From positions 5,828,001 to 5,892,000 of the forward strand of contig OY762448.1 in assembly GCA_963665705.1 (NCBI GenBank): DNA of 64,000 nt, read 5' to 3'. Shown here piece after piece: positions 60,620-64,000 of this stretch. Each line of letters starts with the position of its first letter. The stretch's first letter is position 1. Made by a program: the position numbers and the translations under genes. Source of the DNA: Saccharicrinis sp963665705. GTDB taxonomy: Bacteria > Bacteroidota > Bacteroidia > Bacteroidales > Marinilabiliaceae. Below the pieces are notes generated by a model. That model ran no database searches. It was not told the origin of the DNA and saw only the letters and a list, made by a program, of their open reading frames with translations.

Positions 60620-61294
60620 ATGATTTATACTAATAACAACGAGAATAGAGAACTTTTGGGTTATATAAAGCATCATTTTGATTCTGATCGAGTTTTAATA
60701 AAGGATGAATTTGATACAAAATCTGAAAATTTTTATTTGTCTGGTTTTGAGGCAATTTTTATCAATGAACCCCAGTGTTTCGCAAAAAAAACAGTTATTG
60801 CCTCTACCATTTCTTTTGATGACGAAATTCTATTATTAAAAAGGGATAATAGAAGTTGTGAGGTAAAAGAAATATGTACTGAGCTAGGTGCGAATTATAT
60901 AGAGATGGAATTTTGTAACAACGACAAATGTATTTTGAATGTTGCGTTGTTGTTAAATGCTCATAAGGATATCTCTCATGTATACTTTGAAATTAATGAA
61001 TCAAACTTTCATATTGCTGAGGAATTAGCAAAAATATGTGATTTGGCTCACGTTACTTTAATAACTAGTATGCCATATTATGATCATGTTCATATTGGTA
61101 AATGTATTGAATATCAAGTTCCTTTTATCATTGTGCCTGATTTTATTAATGATCAGAAAGCAATGGTTATCGCAAATAGACGAAATCTTGTTCAAACAGA
61201 GGGTGTTTCTAGTTCATTTACCTACGATTTGTATTCATTTTGGCAAAATAGCTTAGATAAGAGAAATTCTTGTATTTCTCCCATGTCAGCATAA
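60620..61294 (+). CDS. Hypothetical cytoplasmic protein
   Basis: 224 residues, no signal peptide and no transmembrane helix. I do not recognise a family. It looks like a two-part alpha/beta protein: about residues 1-110 end in a segment with three Cys (EICTELGANYIEMEFCNNDKCILN), and about 115-224 contain HVYFEINESNFHIAEELAKICDLAHVTLITSMPYYDHVHIGKCIEY, with several His and Cys that might bind a metal. Isolated, with its own promoter box and terminator, between two unrelated operons. Function should be treated as unknown. Confidence 0.65.
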   Translation: MIYTNNNENRELLGYIKHHFDSDRVLIKDEFDTKSENFYLSGFEAIFINEPQCFAKKTVIASTISFDDEILLLKRDNRSCEVKEICTELGANYIEMEFCNNDKCILNVALLLNAHKDISHVYFEINESNFHIAEELAKICDLAHVTLITSMPYYDHVHIGKCIEYQVPFIIVPDFINDQKAMVIANRRNLVQTEGVSSSFTYDLYSFWQNSLDKRNSCISPMSA

Positions 61295-61316
61295 TATATA
61301 AAATTCAGATATAAAC

Positions 61317-61347
61317 GGCAGTTTCAGTAATGGAGGCTGCCTTTTTT
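61317..61347 (+). terminator. Terminator after the hypothetical gene
   Basis: GGCAG (61317-61321) and CTGCC (61337-61341) form the base of a stem extended by G-U pairs, followed by six T. Located 23 nt past the stop. Confidence 0.85.
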
Positions 61348-61453
61348 GTTTTGTATATATGTGTTATAAATGAGTAAGTTACATTGATTTAATATTGTGT
61401 CAATCTTTACATTTTCTTCTCTTTAAGTTTACGTATAGTTGTTTCTTACCATG

Positions 61454-61461
61454 TAGATTTG
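61454..61461 (+). promoter_or_regulatory. -7 element of the phosphoesterase-glycosyltransferase-acyltransferase operon
   Basis: TAGATTTG matches TAnnTTTG, 24 nt before the ATG at 61486. A TTG pair at 61471-61476 falls right after the predicted start near 61468 and is less likely to be the start codon. Confidence 0.55.
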
Positions 61462-61485
61462 TTTCATTAATTGTTGAAGAACAGA

Positions 61486-62352
61486 ATGAAAGAAAAATCT
61501 AAAAAGAATCCTAAGCGACTGGAAGCTGTTATTATTTCAGATACTCATTTAGGAACACGTAGTTGTCGGGGAAAGGAATTGTTGTCTTATCTCAAATCAA
61601 TACAGCCAGAACAACTGCTTCTGAACGGAGATATTATTGATATATGGCAGTTTTCGAAATCCTATTTTCCTAAAATACAGCTAAAAATTGTTCGTCAGAT
61701 AGTTAAAATGATGGAACAGGGAACTAAGGTTCAGTATATTGTAGGAAACCATGATGAAGCATTAAGACGCTTTGTTGGAACTTCCGTAGGTAATTTTTCC
61801 ATAGTAAACAAAGTGGTGTTAAATATTAATGGTGCTAAAAGCTGGATTTTTCACGGAGATGCTTTTGATGTTGTGATGCAACATTCAAAATGGTTAGCAA
61901 AATTAGGTGCTACTGGTTATGCTCTTCTGACTATCATTAATAAGGTGGTTAATAGTTTTCTCTCATTGTTCGGACAAAAGAAAATTTCTCTTTCTCGAGA
62001 TATTAAAAGAATGGTGAAATCAAAAAGAGATGATGTAACTACTAAATTTGAAATTACTGTAGCTGATTTAGCGATTAAGAAAAAGTATAAATACGCAATA
62101 TGTGGCCATATTCATTGGCCTGCAAAAAAAGTAATAGAGAACCACAATGGCAGAGTTATGTATCTAAACTCAGGTGATTGGGTTGAAAATATGACAGCCT
62201 TAGAATTTGAAAATAACGATTGGCATTTAGTGTACTACAATGAAGATGAGGCTATAAATATAGAAGATGACTTATCTGATGAGGGAGATCAGTATTTAGT
62301 GTCTGACAAATTATTGTTTAAAACAATGTTTCAAGATGTATTAAGTGATTAA
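61486..62352 (+). CDS. Calcineurin-like metallophosphoesterase (UDP-2,3-diacylglucosamine diphosphatase-like)
   Basis: 288 residues. The dinuclear-metal motifs are all present: ISDTHLG (about 18-24), NGDIIDIW (GDxxD), VGNHDEALRRF (GNHD/E), FHGDAFD and CGHIHWP (GHxH). The FHGDAFDVVMQHSKWLAKLGATGY block and overall order resemble LpxH-type enzymes that cleave UDP-diacylglucosamine in lipid A synthesis, but family members have diverse substrates, and the 288-residue length exceeds E. coli LpxH. It leads an operon with a glycosyltransferase (18 nt gap) and an acyltransferase, a context that suggests glycolipid synthesis. Confidence 0.85.
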   Translation: MKEKSKKNPKRLEAVIISDTHLGTRSCRGKELLSYLKSIQPEQLLLNGDIIDIWQFSKSYFPKIQLKIVRQIVKMMEQGTKVQYIVGNHDEALRRFVGTSVGNFSIVNKVVLNINGAKSWIFHGDAFDVVMQHSKWLAKLGATGYALLTIINKVVNSFLSLFGQKKISLSRDIKRMVKSKRDDVTTKFEITVADLAIKKKYKYAICGHIHWPAKKVIENHNGRVMYLNSGDWVENMTALEFENNDWHLVYYNEDEAINIEDDLSDEGDQYLVSDKLLFKTMFQDVLSD

Positions 62353-62370
62353 TTATCAAACTTTTCTGAT

Positions 62371-63384
62371 ATGAAAATTTTATATGCAATACAGGGAACG
62401 GGAAATGGACATGTGTCCAGAGCATTGGATGTTATTCCTGTACTTAAAAAACATGGTGAGGTTGATATTGTATTAAGTGGAAATCAAAGTGATATTCAAT
62501 TGCCTTGGGAAATAAAGTTTCATTTTCATGGAGCAAGTTTTGTTTTCGGAAAGCAGGGAGGTGTAGACTTTTGGAAAACATTAAAAAATATAAGTATTAT
62601 AAATTTTATTTATGAAATGATTAAAGTTCCTGTTAGGGATTATGATCTGGTAATAAATGATTTTGAACCGGTTGTAGCCTGGGCTTGTAAATTAAAAGCC
62701 AAACAATGTATTGGGGTTTCTCATCAGTCGGCAGTTTTACATAAAAATGCTGCAAAACCCAAGGTGAAAAGTTTTATAGGAAGGAGTATATTGAAATATT
62801 ATGCTCCTGTAAGTAAATGTTATGGATTTCACTTTCAAAAATTAGGGGCTGAATTTTTTACACCTGTTATTCGTAAAGATATACGTTCTTTAAATCCAAC
62901 TCAAAAAGAGCATTTTACAGTTTATCTTCCATCGTATTCAGATGAGGCTATTCTTTCCTTCTTGTCTAAATTTAATGAGGTTAAATGGGAGGTTTTCTCC
63001 AAGCATAATCAAAAAGCCTTTGCGAAGGGTAATGTTAAAATTCAACCGGTTAATAAAGATGGATTTGTAAAAAGTATGGCAAGCTCAAGAGGTGTATTGT
63101 GTAATGCCGGATTTGAAACACCTGCTGAAGCATTATTCTTAAAAAAGAAGTTGTGTGTATTGCCTATGACAGGTCAATATGAGCAGCAATGTAATGCAGC
63201 AATGCTTCAAACAATGGGTGTGCCTGTTTATACAGCATTAAATAAAATAGATGAAAGTAATTTCAGACAGTGGTTGCTTGATAAAAATTGTGTGGAAGTA
63301 AAATATAATGATGATACAGAGTGGATCATTTCATCGATAGTTAAAGCTCATAGTAGTTTAGTTGAAGAGCCTGTTTTTGCATAA
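62371..63384 (+). CDS. Glycosyltransferase with GT-B/MurG-like fold
   Basis: 337 residues. The N-terminal Rossmann domain begins MKILYAIQGTGNGHVSRALDVIPVLKK, whose GxGHxxR pattern is typical of GT28-like/UDP-glycosyltransferase enzymes. The C-terminal nucleotide-sugar domain has GVLCNAGFETPAEALFLKKKLCVLPMTGQYEQQCNAAML, with the Gly, Glu and Gln residues that normally hold the UDP-sugar. It would transfer a sugar to a lipid or other small acceptor at the cytoplasmic face. It lies between a metallophosphoesterase and an acyltransferase gene in one operon. Donor and acceptor are not known. Confidence 0.85.
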   Translation: MKILYAIQGTGNGHVSRALDVIPVLKKHGEVDIVLSGNQSDIQLPWEIKFHFHGASFVFGKQGGVDFWKTLKNISIINFIYEMIKVPVRDYDLVINDFEPVVAWACKLKAKQCIGVSHQSAVLHKNAAKPKVKSFIGRSILKYYAPVSKCYGFHFQKLGAEFFTPVIRKDIRSLNPTQKEHFTVYLPSYSDEAILSFLSKFNEVKWEVFSKHNQKAFAKGNVKIQPVNKDGFVKSMASSRGVLCNAGFETPAEALFLKKKLCVLPMTGQYEQQCNAAMLQTMGVPVYTALNKIDESNFRQWLLDKNCVEVKYNDDTEWIISSIVKAHSSLVEEPVFA

Positions 63385-63406
63385 ATAAAGAATTAGAATT
63401 ATTATA

Positions 63407-64000
63407 ATGAATGAAATAATAACAGATGGGTTAAGTGAGACTGGTTTACTTTCTATAAAAAATGTAACGGCGCAGAAGTTGCTTTTCAAATATCTTAAAA
63501 TTGAAAAGATTAATGATCTGATAAATTATTCAAATAAATCAACAGAGTTTACTGATGCTAAAATAATTGATACAGCATTAGAAAAACTTAATATACATGT
63601 AAATATTGCACAGGTTGAACTGAAAAATATCCCTAGAACCGGACCTTTTATTATTATGGGTAATCATCCTTTTGGTTTTTTGGATGGACTGATAATGATT
63701 AAAACTTTAAATGAGATGTATCCGGATTTTAAAGTTTTGGCAAATTTTTTTCTAAAAGATATCGCACCTGTCCTTTCGAATTCATTTATTGACCTAAATC
63801 CATTTGTGAATAAAAGTAAACATAATATTCAAGGTTTAAAACAAGCTTTAAACCAATTGAAAAATGGAAATCCTATTGGTGTTTTTCCTGCAGGTGAGGT
63901 TTCTACAATGCAAAAAGGATTTGGCAGAATTGAAGATAAAGAATGGGATAATGGAGTGATTAAGTTTTTAGATAAAGCAAAAGTGCCAATTGTTCCTATG
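63407..64000 (+). CDS. Lysophospholipid acyltransferase family protein, 3' end beyond window
   Basis: 198 codons are visible before the window ends. After an N-terminal region (about 1-75) the PlsC-like acyltransferase motifs appear: FIIMGNHPFGFLDGL with the NH-x5-D variant of the catalytic H-x4-D box (about 83-97) and IGVFPAGEVSTM, matching the FPEG-type acceptor motif. The HPFGxxD reading is typical of the hemolysin-like/OlsA-type branch that acylates ornithine- or glycerol-based lipids. It follows the glycosyltransferase gene after 22 nt. The C-terminal part is missing, so a second domain cannot be excluded. Confidence 0.85.
   Translation, partial: MNEIITDGLSETGLLSIKNVTAQKLLFKYLKIEKINDLINYSNKSTEFTDAKIIDTALEKLNIHVNIAQVELKNIPRTGPFIIMGNHPFGFLDGLIMIKTLNEMYPDFKVLANFFLKDIAPVLSNSFIDLNPFVNKSKHNIQGLKQALNQLKNGNPIGVFPAGEVSTMQKGFGRIEDKEWDNGVIKFLDKAKVPIVPM

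Overview
The window is AT-rich and densely coded, with the marks of a Bacteroidota chromosome. These include the gliding-motility ATPase GldA, a type IX secretion (T9SS) type-B cargo protein with a PorP/SprF-type membrane protein, a long three-domain IspG, and recurring TAnnTTTG -7 promoter elements. B12-dependent methylmalonyl-CoA mutase and GltBD suggest a marine or anaerobic Bacteroidia lineage such as Marinilabiliales/Marinifilaceae. That placement is inference. No tRNA, rRNA, CRISPR array or prophage was seen.

Layout. 1-2000: a minus-strand metal-uptake operon (Fur/Zur-type regulator, binding lipoprotein, ABC ATPase cut by the window edge) whose promoter overlaps a perfect 7-1-7 palindrome. 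2135-4376: a DUF4395 membrane protein, a membrane-anchored LytTR regulator and a YbaK deacylase. 4574-5549: an intact IS1595-type insertion with 13-bp terminal repeats and an 8-bp target duplication, placed exactly at the stop codon of the pyrophosphatase gene and separating it from its terminator. 6320-16652: housekeeping genes (yifB/comM, gldA, ispG, asnS), a TPR histidine kinase, an RNase HI-like protein and marC.

16821-26371: a nitrogen-assimilation locus. PII, AmtB and a TorF-like porin are on the minus strand; glutamate synthase gltB-gltD is on the plus strand. They are separated by an 858-bp non-coding region with palindromes and hairpins. rpoN (sigma-54) lies nearby at 31905-33356.

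33640-36046: a secreted 74-residue Cys/Lys-rich peptide is divergent from an OmpR-type two-component system whose sensor has five periplasmic cysteines. The shared intergenic region carries four CTTGTTA-like direct repeats at 11/10/11-bp spacing, the geometry expected for OmpR-family regulators. This is the best candidate for an undescribed system here.

36296-46067: a TPR/PD40/SPOR envelope protein, an SLC12-like transporter, a GT-C membrane glycosyltransferase followed by a methyltransferase-GT2 fusion, coaD, and a thioredoxin-fold protein lacking the CxxC pair. 46364-55156: a compact five-gene T9SS operon (type-B cargo, PorP/SprF protein, PD40/PKD protein, secreted protein, and a propeller sensor fused to a SpoIIE-type phosphatase). 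55541-59755: mutB/mutA. 59968-64000: a YdcZ-type membrane protein, an unknown protein, and the start of an operon with a metallophosphoesterase, a glycosyltransferase and a truncated acyltransferase.

Several apparent upstream TTG/GTG starts fall inside or upstream of -7 promoter boxes, so the downstream ATG was chosen for those genes.
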